Program-made: the position numbers and the translations under genes
Shown here: positions 17,930-25,240 of the stretch, one piece after another
Position numbering within the stretch: position 1 is the first letter of the stretch
How the letters are laid out: the number at the start of each line of letters is the position of its first letter
The notes under the pieces: model-generated
Told to the model about the DNA's origin: nothing
Databases searched by the model: none
Seen by the model: the letters and a program-made list of their open reading frames with translations, nothing else
Source of the DNA: Pontibacter arcticus
GTDB taxonomy: Bacteria; Bacteroidota; Bacteroidia; Cytophagales; Hymenobacteraceae
Length of the DNA: 64,000 nt
Assembly (NCBI RefSeq): GCF_003284895.1
Contig: NZ_QMDV01000004.1
Location: 126,501 to 190,500 of the forward strand
Reading direction: 5' to 3'

Positions 17930-18039
17930 ACATCTGTACGGTAAATGAGTCTTTAAAAAGGATGCTGAAGTATAACCGAATTTTATACTTCGTGATTATA
18001 CCGCTTAACCCGTATCTTCGCAACTCAAACAACCGGCCA

Positions 18040-19956
18040 TTGCAGCACATACATTCCATACTTAAAACCTACTGGGGTTACGACCAATTCAGGTCGTTGC
18101 AGGAAGATATTATCCGTTCTGTGTTGGCTGGAAAGGATACACTGGCGCTTCTGCCGACAGGTGGCGGTAAGTCGGTTTGCTTTCAGGTGCCGGCTATTGC
18201 AAAGGAGGGAATTTGCCTGGTAATAACACCGCTTATCGCCCTGATGAAAGACCAGGTAGAGCAACTAAAGAAGCGAGGCATTTCGGCGGTGGCAGTTTAC
18301 TCGGGTATGAACCGACGAGAGATCGACATTACGCTGGATAACTGCGTGTACGGGCAGGTGAAGTTTTTATACTTGTCGCCGGAGCGTTTACTGACAGACC
18401 TTTTCCAGGAGCGCATGAAGCGCATGAACATCACGCTACTGGCTATCGACGAAGCGCATTGTATTTCGCAATGGGGTTACGATTTCAGGCCGCCTTATCT
18501 GCAACTAGCCGAGCTTCGCCTTGCGCTGCCAGAAGTGCCTGTTATTGCGCTTACAGCTACGGCTACCGAAGTTGTCCGGAAAGATATTCAGCAGAAACTA
18601 CACTTTAGGGAAGAGAACGTTTTTGTAAAGAGCTTTGCCCGCAGCAATCTCTCGTATTCGTGCCTTTATACAGAAGATAAAGTGAGCCGGCTTTTGGAAA
18701 TTCTGCAGCGCATGCAAGGCCAAAGTATAGTATATGTGCGCAGTCGCCGCGTAACAGTGGAGATAGCCAAATATTTACAATCAAAACGCATTGCAGCAGC
18801 AGCCTACCACGCCGGACTTAAGTTTGAGGACCGCAACCTGGTGCAACAAAGCTGGATCGAGGACAACGTACGGGTAATGGTCGCGACCAATGCCTTTGGG
18901 ATGGGAATTGATAAACCGGATGTAAGGCTGGTGGTACACCTTGGCCTGCCCGAAAGCCTCGAAGCCTATTACCAGGAAGCCGGGCGTGCTGGCCGCGACG
19001 AAAAGTATGCGTACGCCACTATTCTGGTTGGGCCGAGTGATGTAGCCGAACTCAAACGCAAAGTACAGGAAGCGCATCCGCCGGTAGAGCTGATCAGGAG
19101 AGTGTATCAATCGTTGGCTAATTATTACCAGTTGGCCGTCGGTAGTGGTTTGCTCAGCAACTTTGATTTTGATTTGGCTGATTTTGCCAAGAACTATAAG
19201 CTGAATGCGCTGGAAGTTCACCACGTTATCAAAAGGCTGGAGCAGGAAGGCTACGTGCAGCTCAACGAAAGTTACTATATGCCGTCGCGGTTATACTTTC
19301 TGCTAGAGAATATGGCCCTGTATGATTTTCAGCTCAAAAACCCTGATCAGGATAGAATGATCCGGTTGCTGCTGCGGCTGCATGGGGGAGAAGCGTTTGC
19401 TAACTTCGTGAAGATATCTGAAAGAGCATTGGCTAAATACATGAACATGCCGGAAGCCGATGTCCGGCGCAAACTGGAATACCTGCATAAACTGAAAGTG
19501 TTGGTGTACGAGCCGCAACATGATTCACCGCAACTAATTTTTACTGCTCCGCGCCAGGATGCTGCCAACCTGAAACTGGACACTAAAAAGCTGGATCAAC
19601 TCCGCAGCCGTGCCCTGGAACAGGCCACCGAAATGGGCCGCTACGTAGAAACCGCTAACCGCTGCCGTACCCAGCAATTACTAGAATATTTTGGGGAGGT
19701 TTCGGATACAAGCTGCCGCATCTGTGATTATTGCCTGGCGCAACGCAAAAAGACACGCGAACCGGAAGATGGAAAAGCGTTACAGAAAAAAGTGCTGGAC
19801 CTGCTGCAACAAAAGTCATACTTACCAAAAGAGTTGGTACAACAGTTCGAGCCAAAGTATAACGACACCATAACCAACCTGCTCCGCGAGCTACTTGACT
19901 TAGGAAAACTCAAATACCAGGATTCCGGAAAACTGGAACTGACTGAGAAAAGCTGA
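18040..19956 (+). CDS. recQ: ATP-dependent DNA helicase RecQ
   Basis: A superfamily 2 3'-5' helicase of about 638 residues. Walker A is TGGGKS (40-45 from this start), the DEAH box is at 137-140 (AIDEAHCISQWG), motif V/VI is FGMGIDKPDVR and QEAGRAGRD. The RecQ zinc-binding region CRTQQLLEYFGE..SCRICDYC is intact, so it has the RecQ-CTD; no clear HRDC domain is seen at the end. The start is uncertain: an in-frame ATG lies at 17962, but the preceding bases include the CCCCTCC repeat and a near-consensus -7 box TATCTTCG at 18013-18020, so I favour the TTG at 18040 that aligns with other RecQ proteins. Confidence 0.93.
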   Translation: MQHIHSILKTYWGYDQFRSLQEDIIRSVLAGKDTLALLPTGGGKSVCFQVPAIAKEGICLVITPLIALMKDQVEQLKKRGISAVAVYSGMNRREIDITLDNCVYGQVKFLYLSPERLLTDLFQERMKRMNITLLAIDEAHCISQWGYDFRPPYLQLAELRLALPEVPVIALTATATEVVRKDIQQKLHFREENVFVKSFARSNLSYSCLYTEDKVSRLLEILQRMQGQSIVYVRSRRVTVEIAKYLQSKRIAAAAYHAGLKFEDRNLVQQSWIEDNVRVMVATNAFGMGIDKPDVRLVVHLGLPESLEAYYQEAGRAGRDEKYAYATILVGPSDVAELKRKVQEAHPPVELIRRVYQSLANYYQLAVGSGLLSNFDFDLADFAKNYKLNALEVHHVIKRLEQEGYVQLNESYYMPSRLYFLLENMALYDFQLKNPDQDRMIRLLLRLHGGEAFANFVKISERALAKYMNMPEADVRRKLEYLHKLKVLVYEPQHDSPQLIFTAPRQDAANLKLDTKKLDQLRSRALEQATEMGRYVETANRCRTQQLLEYFGEVSDTSCRICDYCLAQRKKTREPEDGKALQKKVLDLLQQKSYLPKELVQQFEPKYNDTITNLLRELLDLGKLKYQDSGKLELTEKS

Positions 19957-20002
19957 TGATTAAATTTTGGTTTCAAATTAAAATCTGTAATCGCCTTCCG
20001 AA

Positions 20003-20041
20003 ATACAACTCGCCGTTGTTGTGTGTTTTCACCAACAACTT
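20003..20041 (-). repeat. third copy of the GGTGAAAACACC hairpin repeat
   Basis: On the minus strand it reads AAGTTGTTGGTGAAAACACA then CAACAACGGCGAGTT, closely matching the element at 13028-13067. It lies just downstream of recQ and can fold into a GTTGTTGGTG / CACACAACAAC hairpin. Confidence 0.6.
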
Positions 20042-20084
20042 ATGTAACGACTGATTCAGAATCATAGCTTAAATATCACAGCTC

Positions 20085-20200
20085 TTTCGGATTTCCAAAT
20101 CCGAAAGTATGGAGTAGGGGATTTCCTAATCCCTGCGAGCCGCTGTAACAAGGGGATTTCAAATCCCCATCACTAAAGATCCGGATAAAATATCCGAATC
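20085..20200. repeat. cluster of four small palindromes
   Basis: Four palindromes follow one another: 20085-20106 (TTTCGGATTT CC AAATCCGAAA), about 20115-20134 (AGGGGATTTCCTAATCCCTG), 20151-20168 (AGGGGATTT C AAATCCCC) and 20178-20200 (CGGATA AAA TATCCG core). The first three share a GGATTT-AAATCC core. No coding frame overlaps them. Confidence 0.7.
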
Positions 20201-20243
20201 AGCTTTATTTCAGCTTTATACTTTCGAACGTAACGTTACAGTA

Positions 20244-20280
20244 AAATTCCCCTCCTCGGAGGGACTAGGGGTGGGTTACC
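20244..20280 (+). repeat. CCCCTCC hairpin repeat, downstream copy
   Basis: It reads AAATTCCCCTCC TC GGAGGG then ACTAGGGGTGGGTTACC, the same orientation as the copy at 17896-17929. recQ is therefore flanked by direct copies of this element. Confidence 0.75.
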
Positions 20281-20321
20281 ATTACTGAAAATCCAACATA
20301 ATCTATACTTCAAAGTATAAC

Positions 20322-20804
20322 TCACTTCTTTTTCCCGGCATCTTTCAGCTCAAGAATCATGTGGTAAGTAGAAGGGGTAAAGCCCTGGTTTTGCCAGAAA
20401 GCAAGCCCTGATTCGTTTTTAACGGATACCTGTAATTCGATGTGGTCGGCGCCCATGTCTTCGAGCCAGTTGCGGGCGGCCTCCAACAGTTCTTTGCCAA
20501 TGCCGCTGCCCCGGTGGCTTTCCTTTACAACCGTTTCCGCAATCAGCCCTTTCCTGGATAGCTTGAAACCTGAAACGCCTTCTTTAAAACTGGTAATGAT
20601 CATTCCAACCCATTCATCGTGCTGCATGTAGCCGAATACACGCGTATTTTTATCCTTGATGCGGGTTAAGAGTTCGCTTTTTAAAACATGCTCCTGGTTC
20701 GGGTTATACTTGAAAACAGCGTGGTGGCCCTGGTGGTAGTGCAGCAGTTCGCGCCAGAGTTCAAAGAGTTCGTCTATATCGTCGGGGGAGGCTTCTCGGA
20801 TCAT
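20322..20804 (-). CDS. GNAT family N-acetyltransferase
   Basis: A 160-residue single-domain GNAT enzyme. The acetyl-CoA pyrophosphate loop is ESHRGSGIGKELLEAA (about residues 95-110), preceded by the strand LIAETVVKE and followed by the C-terminal motif GLAFWQNQGFTPS. The acceptor substrate is unknown. It ends in a basic KKK tail. The start ATG at 20804 aligns well with the family (MIREASPDDIDEL). Confidence 0.9.
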   Translation of the reverse strand: MIREASPDDIDELFELWRELLHYHQGHHAVFKYNPNQEHVLKSELLTRIKDKNTRVFGYMQHDEWVGMIITSFKEGVSGFKLSRKGLIAETVVKESHRGSGIGKELLEAARNWLEDMGADHIELQVSVKNESGLAFWQNQGFTPSTYHMILELKDAGKKK

Positions 20805-20882
20805 GGGAAAGTATACGACGGAGCCGGTTTTAAGCTCTGCAAAAAGTATAATTTTAAAAGCTATATTTCAGCATTAGGCTTT

Positions 20883-21506
20883 TTAGAACAGCTTTTTCAG
20901 GTCAGCGAACTGGTCGAGGTGTTGCTCATACTTTGGTAACTGCCCGAAGCCATACTTGGCGTAAACAAACGGAACGCCTGCTTTTTCGGCAGCCTGCTGG
21001 TCGCCGGTGGTGTCGCCAACATAAACAGGGTTTTGCAACTGGTTGCGTTGGATGATGGCACGGATGTTTTCGTTTTTGGGATTACCCGTTCTGCCGGAGC
21101 ACTCGAAATCAGGAAAGAAAGTATGCAGCTCGTTAAACTCCAGGAACGCTTCGATGTAGCCATCCTGGCAATTACTTACGATAAAGAGTTTATACGTTGG
21201 CTGTAAGTATTGCAGTGTTTCCGTTAGGTTTGGGTAGAGTACGCCGCCATACTTGCGGATGTGCGCCATTTCCTCTTTGCCGCTTATTTCCATCAGTTTC
21301 TTTTGCTGCGCCTCGCTTAGGTTTGGGAACAGCTTTTTAAAGATCAGGTCGTGTTGCATGCCGGCCACGTTCCGGATATCTTCCGGCGTGATATCCTGAA
21401 TCTCAAAATTAACCTGCTTTTTAGCGGCTTTCCAGGCTTTGGCAACTGTATCGGCAGCATCCCAGAGCGTGCCATCGAGGTCGAAAATGATGCTGTCGGT
21501 TTTCAT
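20883..21506 (-). CDS. HAD family hydrolase, phosphoglycolate phosphatase-like
   Basis: A 207-residue haloacid dehalogenase-fold phosphatase with motif I FDLDGTLWD (Asp9, Asp11), motif II FIVSNCQDGY, a conserved Lys region before motif III, and motif III YVGDTTGDQQAAEKAG. A helical cap lies between motifs I and II, as in the Gph/PGMB-like subfamily. The physiological substrate cannot be read from the sequence. It probably forms a short minus-strand transcription unit with the next small gene, whose stop lies 8 bp upstream of its start. Confidence 0.9.
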   Translation of the reverse strand: MKTDSIIFDLDGTLWDAADTVAKAWKAAKKQVNFEIQDITPEDIRNVAGMQHDLIFKKLFPNLSEAQQKKLMEISGKEEMAHIRKYGGVLYPNLTETLQYLQPTYKLFIVSNCQDGYIEAFLEFNELHTFFPDFECSGRTGNPKNENIRAIIQRNQLQNPVYVGDTTGDQQAAEKAGVPFVYAKYGFGQLPKYEQHLDQFADLKKLF

Positions 21507-21514
21507 TTGTTTTG

Positions 21515-21775
21515 TTAGTTTTCGGGCTGGGTTATTTCTTCGCGGGCTTGCTGGCGTTTCAGTTCTCTGTAGCCCACATACACCGAAACCAGTACGGCAA
21601 AGATCAACATGCGGGTATACTCTATTTTAGCGAATTCGGCGGTCCAGTCTACAGGCAGCCCAGAAAACATATTTTTAATAGGCTCCCAAAGGCGTAAGAT
21701 GGTCGCGAAAAACAGGTAGAATAACAGCATCGGAACTGCCTTCTTCATTACCAGTAAAATAGTTTGCTTGTTCAT
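21515..21775 (-). CDS. small two-pass membrane protein, unknown function
   Basis: An 86-residue protein with two predicted membrane segments: residues 10-30 (AVPMLLFYLFFATILRL) and 52-70 (MLIFAVLVSVYVGY), and a charged, soluble C-terminus. I use the ATG at 21775; a TTG one codon earlier is also open. No family was recognised. It lies just upstream of the HAD gene. Confidence 0.65.
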   Translation of the reverse strand: MNKQTILLVMKKAVPMLLFYLFFATILRLWEPIKNMFSGLPVDWTAEFAKIEYTRMLIFAVLVSVYVGYRELKRQQAREEITQPEN

Positions 21776-21796
21776 CAAAGTATAAGTATAAAAGTA

Positions 21797-22018
21797 CTAG
21801 CGGTTAAAGGTATACAAGTATAAACCTTCCACTTTCTCGTGGGCCCAAGGCGTTTTGCGCAGAAACTTCAGGCTCGATTTTATACTTGGCTCGTGGTTAA
21901 AACTGTTGATATTGATCTTGTAACCCAGTTCTTCCCAACCGTAATACTCTACCAGTTCGGTAAGTATGGCTTCCAGGGTTTTGCCGTGGAGCGGGTTATT
22001 TTTCTGTGTTTCTGCCAT
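21797..22018 (-). CDS. VF530 family DNA-binding protein (DUF2132)
   Basis: A 73-residue protein matching the VF530 family: [34 protein letters not shown] and [23 protein letters not shown] blocks (here [14 protein letters not shown]). Structures in this family show a small helical fold with similarity to DNA-binding modules, but the cellular role is not established. Full length. It stands 18 bp upstream of the small membrane protein on the same strand. Confidence 0.88.
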   Translation of the reverse strand: MAETQKNNPLHGKTLEAILTELVEYYGWEELGYKININSFNHEPSIKSSLKFLRKTPWAHEKVEGLYLYTFNR

Positions 22019-22068
22019 TGGTGGTTGTAGAAATCATATGAATAAATTTAAACATATAATTGTAAGGT

Positions 22069-22800
22069 TTAATAAATCGATTGTGATTGAAGTTTATTGT
22101 AATTTATTGTTTTACATAGTCCATCCAAATCTGGAAAGATAGTCTTATATGATATTCCAAGTACTTCTAGTTCTCTTTTAATATTTGCTTTTTTAGAGTT
22201 TGGAATTCTAAACTTCATGAGATTAGATGCTTCTGAAAATTCTTCGGTTGGATCTCTGAACAATTGAAAAATTCCCTGTTGGGCTTCTATTCTTCTTGAA
22301 AGACTTGGTGTAAAGACGAAGTCATAATCCTCCTCCATATCAAAAGGAGATGAAGATTTTTGGATATGTTGATTAAAAGGAAATTGTGATTGAAATGCTA
22401 TAAAAGATCCATCCGTATCAAAATGGCTTTCATTCTCAACTGCGAAAAATAAAGCGACTAAAGCTGAAAAAGACCAATCTAATAATCTTGTCTTTAAGCC
22501 ATGATGCTGTGCAACTGCAAGTAAAATAAATAAATTCGATTCGCGTAGCTGATTATAGGAGCTTACTTGAAATTCATTAAATGATGATTTTTCGAACTTT
22601 AATAGTATCTCTTTTGAAGAAAAAGGTTCTTTTCCAAATAACCGACCGATACTTGGTTTTAAAGTATAGTCAAAATTCGATTCGCCTCTAAACATCCATT
22701 TCCCAGGGTCTATTTTAGAAGTATATAAACTGGAATTGATGTGATCTAAAAGCTTAGTAACTGAAAAGATATGATCTTGAGGTCGGTCGAAAATTCTCAT
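22069..22800 (-). CDS. FRG domain-containing protein
   Basis: A 243-residue protein with the FRG domain: the name-giving WMFRGES (about residue 35), then LLAVAQHHGLKTRLLDWS and ALVALFFAVEN (about 93-120). FRG proteins are common in accessory and defence-associated regions; no biochemical activity is established. The gene is clearly AT-richer than its neighbours (about 30% GC in stretches by eye against roughly 45-50%), suggesting recent acquisition. No toxin-antitoxin partner or other defence gene is adjacent. Confidence 0.88.
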   Translation of the reverse strand: MRIFDRPQDHIFSVTKLLDHINSSLYTSKIDPGKWMFRGESNFDYTLKPSIGRLFGKEPFSSKEILLKFEKSSFNEFQVSSYNQLRESNLFILLAVAQHHGLKTRLLDWSFSALVALFFAVENESHFDTDGSFIAFQSQFPFNQHIQKSSSPFDMEEDYDFVFTPSLSRRIEAQQGIFQLFRDPTEEFSEASNLMKFRIPNSKKANIKRELEVLGISYKTIFPDLDGLCKTINYNKLQSQSIY

Positions 22801-22885
22801 ATTCTGAGGAAATAGCTGCTTAAACTGTGAATCTCATGTCAATAAAACATATGCTTATCTGCACTATGTACATAAGTATACTTCC

Positions 22886-23266
22886 TTACTCTTCATAAAA
22901 CTCAATAATAGCACCGAAGTACGCTTCGTCCCAGCCTTCTGTAATGTCGTCGTAATCCTGGTCGGGGATGTTGTAATGGCGCAACTCGGCGGAGGTTCCG
23001 AATTTGTGCGGGTGCAGCTTAATCGTAACTGTAGAAATCTCCGTTTGGTCGCCGAAGTACCATTGCTGTGTAATCATGCGGCCTTCCTCAAACTCCAGGT
23101 TTTTGCCTACAATGCTGCCATCAAACAAAGAGAATTCTGAGCCGGGCTCTGTCGACATGTCGGCTTTGTCGCCGGACCATAACTGGATGGTAGCGGGGTT
23201 GGTTAAGGCAATATATACTTCCTCTGGCGATGCCGGTATGATGTAATATTTCTTGTAGTCTTTCAT
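22886..23266 (-). CDS. SRPBCC (START-like/AHSA1-type) domain protein
   Basis: A 126-residue single-domain protein with the START-like pattern YYIIPASPEEVYIALTNPATIQLWSG, a central strand region GSIVGKNLEFEEGRMITQQW, and the C-terminal helix ITEGWDEAYFGAIIEFYEE. Such domains bind hydrophobic ligands or client proteins in a deep pocket. The start is ATG at 23266; an upstream in-frame TTG at 23290 would add eight residues of no clear value. The role is unknown. Confidence 0.85.
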   Translation of the reverse strand: MKDYKKYYIIPASPEEVYIALTNPATIQLWSGDKADMSTEPGSEFSLFDGSIVGKNLEFEEGRMITQQWYFGDQTEISTVTIKLHPHKFGTSAELRHYNIPDQDYDDITEGWDEAYFGAIIEFYEE

Positions 23267-23340
23267 GGGGATGCTAAGTATAGTTGGCAAGTATAAATGT
23301 ATACTTTAGGGTTGATGTGTTAGAAGTAGCAAGGTATAAA

Positions 23341-23374
23341 AAATCCCCTGCTACTTTACAGCAACAGGGGATAA
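23341..23374 (-). terminator. terminator of pgk
   Basis: On the minus strand, ATCCCCTG and CAGGGGAT form a stem extended imperfectly inward, followed by TTTTTTAT. It lies 23 bp after the pgk stop codon. Confidence 0.75.
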
Positions 23375-23397
23375 AGTATGATTTTAACCTATAAGGC

Positions 23398-24597
23398 TTA
23401 GTAATCGGAACGCTCCAGCGCAGCAACGCCCGGCAAGGTTTTGCCTTCCATGTACTCCAGCAACGCGCCTCCGCCAGTCGAAACATACGACACACGGTCC
23501 GCATAACCCAGCTGGTTTACCGCCGCAGCCGAGTCGCCGCCACCGATAAGCGAGTATGCGCCATGCGAGGTTGCTTCCACTACTGCCTCGGCAATAGCTT
23601 CTGTGCCAACCGAGAAATTCGACATTTCGAACACACCCATCGGGCCGTTCCAAAGTATGGTTTTAGAGTTGCGGACAACATCAGCATACTGCCCGCGCGC
23701 TTCAGGGCCTATATCCAGTCCCATCCACATGGGTTTAATATGGTGGCTCAGGCAGGTATCTACGTTAGCATCGTTACTGAAAGCATCTGCAATTACGGAA
23801 TCTACCGGTATCATCAGTTGCACACCTTTTTCGCGGGCCATGGCAATTAAGCGTTTCGCCAGGTCTACTTTATCTTCTTCTACCAAAGACGAGCCAATTT
23901 CGCCGCCATCTGCCTTTATAAAAGTATAAGACATGCCGCCGCCAATAATCAGGTTATCCACTTTGTCCATCAGTTTCTCGATGATCAGGATTTTGTCTGA
24001 TATTTTAGCACCACCCATAATGGCTGTGTATGGGCGCTCCACATTATCCAGCACGCGGCGGGCATTGTCGAGTTCGGCCTGCATCACATAGCCCATCACT
24101 TTATCGTTCGGGAAGTTGCGGGCAATTACAGCCGTAGATGCGTGCTCGCGGTGCGCTGTTCCGAAGGCGTCGTTCACATATACATCGCCCAGTGCTGCCA
24201 ATTGGCGGGCGAAATCTACATCGCCTTTTTCTTCGTGCTTATGGAAACGCAGGTTCTCGAGCAGCAATATTTCGCTTGGGTTCAGTTCGTTTGCCAGTTG
24301 GGCAGCATCATCGCCCACACAATCCGTAGCAAATTTTACGGTGGTGTTAAATTCTTTAGATAGATGATCTACCAGGTGCTTGAGCGAGTATTTTTCTTCA
24401 GGGCCGGTTTTCGGGCGCCCTAAGTGCGACATTAAAATAACAGCGCCGCCATCGTTTAATATTTTGCGGATGGTAGGCACCGCCGCGCGGATACGGTTAT
24501 CGTCGGTAATGCGGAAATCTGCATCGAGGGGCACGTTAAAATCTACACGTACCAGGGCCTTCTTGCCTGAAAAATCGTACTGGTCTATCGTTTTCAT
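23398..24597 (-). CDS. pgk: phosphoglycerate kinase
   Basis: A 399-residue glycolytic enzyme that transfers phosphate between 1,3-bisphosphoglycerate and ADP. Motifs include the signature [10 protein letters not shown] (about 17-26), HLGRPK (58-63), ENLRFHKHE, and the nucleotide-binding GGGDSAAAV plus [14 protein letters not shown] near the C-terminus. Length is normal. A minus-strand -7 box TATATTTG (24675-24682) suggests its promoter. It is monocistronic. Confidence 0.98.
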   Translation of the reverse strand: MKTIDQYDFSGKKALVRVDFNVPLDADFRITDDNRIRAAVPTIRKILNDGGAVILMSHLGRPKTGPEEKYSLKHLVDHLSKEFNTTVKFATDCVGDDAAQLANELNPSEILLLENLRFHKHEEKGDVDFARQLAALGDVYVNDAFGTAHREHASTAVIARNFPNDKVMGYVMQAELDNARRVLDNVERPYTAIMGGAKISDKILIIEKLMDKVDNLIIGGGMSYTFIKADGGEIGSSLVEEDKVDLAKRLIAMAREKGVQLMIPVDSVIADAFSNDANVDTCLSHHIKPMWMGLDIGPEARGQYADVVRNSKTILWNGPMGVFEMSNFSVGTEAIAEAVVEATSHGAYSLIGGGDSAAAVNQLGYADRVSYVSTGGGALLEYMEGKTLPGVAALERSDY

Positions 24598-24674
24598 GAA
24601 GTATGGTTATAGTTTTATTCTGATTCTGTTGTTCGGGCGAAACTGCTTTTTGTTACCCCTATACGGGATTGCGG

Positions 24675-24682
24675 CAAATATA
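24675..24682 (-). promoter_or_regulatory. predicted -7 box of pgk
   Basis: On the minus strand, TATATTTG matches TAnnTTTG. It would start transcription about 70 nt before the pgk ATG. No clear -33 TTG is seen. The DUF559 unit begins 20 bp further upstream, so its insertion may have replaced the original upstream region. Confidence 0.45.
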
Positions 24683-24701
24683 GTAAAATGGCGTAGGATA
24701 T

Positions 24702-24740
24702 TACCTCCCCCTAGCCCCCTCCTAAAAACAGGAGGGGGTA
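24702..24740 (+). repeat. left inverted end of the DUF559 unit
   Basis: It reads TACCTCCCCCTAGCCCCCTC then CTAAAAACAGGAGGGGGTA. It is the inverse of 25167-25205 with one difference (A/G at the twelfth base). Confidence 0.85.
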
Positions 24741-24743
24741 TCT

Positions 24744-25103
24744 TTATAGAGAAGCTTTAATTTTATTGATGACTTCATTGGGGGTTAAGAAGACTTCATC
24801 GTTTCGGATGCGCAGAACTTTAAAGCCGAGTTCATGTAATATTTCATCCCGGAGTTTGTCGTTAGCTATTGCTTCCTGGCTATCATGCACTGCGCCATCA
24901 ACTTCAATGACTAGTTTCAGAGCAGCACAATAGAAATCCACAATAAAATTACCAATACTGTGTTGCCGCCTGAATTTGAGGCCTTGTATTTTATGTTTCC
25001 GGAGCAGATGCCATACCTCTTCTTCAGCAGGCGTTAAATTATTTCGTAATTCAGCCCTCATCTTTTTCAGCGTAGGCAAACTGTGCAGTTGTTCCTGTCT
25101 CAT
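24744..25103 (-). CDS. DUF559 (Vsr-like endonuclease fold) protein
   Basis: A 119-residue protein of the DUF559 family, which belongs to the PD-(D/E)XK nuclease superfamily near the Vsr mismatch endonuclease. Visible motifs are AELRNNLTPAEEEVWHLLR, LKFRRQHSIGNFIVDFYC (Asp56), LVIEVDGAVHD (Glu67, Asp69, His73) and the C-terminal LGFKVLRIRNDEV. All expected catalytic-type residues are present. It is the only gene between two 39-bp inverted repeats, between the divergent genes pgk and ddl. The activity and the role in repeat movement are not shown by experiment; the association is what the sequence displays. Confidence 0.92.
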   Translation of the reverse strand: MRQEQLHSLPTLKKMRAELRNNLTPAEEEVWHLLRKHKIQGLKFRRQHSIGNFIVDFYCAALKLVIEVDGAVHDSQEAIANDKLRDEILHELGFKVLRIRNDEVFLTPNEVINKIKASL

Positions 25104-25166
25104 ACTATCATGTTATAAAGCGAAGCAACACTAGTTATAAAAAAGCTGTTTATTACAATAAAAAAA

Positions 25167-25205
25167 TACCCCCTCCTGTTTTTAGGAGGGGGCCAGGGGG
25201 AGGTA
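25167..25205 (-). repeat. right inverted end of the DUF559 unit
   Basis: It reads TACCCCCTCCTGTTTTTAGG then AGGGGGCCAGGGGGAGGTA on the plus strand. Its end lies 22 bp before the -7 box of the ligase gene, so the upstream part of that promoter abuts this repeat. Confidence 0.85.
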
Positions 25206-25226
25206 GTAACTTTTAACTCCATTTAC

Positions 25227-25234
25227 TACCTTTG
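25227..25234 (+). promoter_or_regulatory. predicted -7 box of the ligase gene
   Basis: TACCTTTG matches TAnnTTTG and ends only 6 bp before the ATG at 25241. If the start site lies 5-8 nt downstream of the box as usual, the mRNA would have almost no leader. Confidence 0.5.
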
Positions 25235-25240
25235 CATACC

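Larger units (their letters stand above)
24702..25205. mobile_element. candidate 504-bp DUF559-carrying element with 39-bp inverted ends
   Basis: Bases 24702-24740 and 25167-25205 are inverted copies identical at 38 of 39 positions. Each end holds its own hairpin (CCCCCTCCT / AGGAGGGGG with a 6-nt loop) and a CCTCCCCCT tail at the outer side. The only gene inside is the DUF559 protein, whose stop is 3 bp from the left end. No flanking target duplication was detected. Mobility is an inference from structure. Confidence 0.6.

Noticed and set aside
17908..18039. N-terminal extension of RecQ starting at TTG 17908
   Set aside because: The extension translates the CCCCTCC repeat and a hydrophobic stretch unlike any RecQ. 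A near-consensus -7 box at 18013 supports a later start.
24695..25212. Target-site duplication around the DUF559 unit
   Set aside because: The bases directly outside the two ends (GGATAT on the left, GTAACT on the right) do not match, so no duplication can be claimed.
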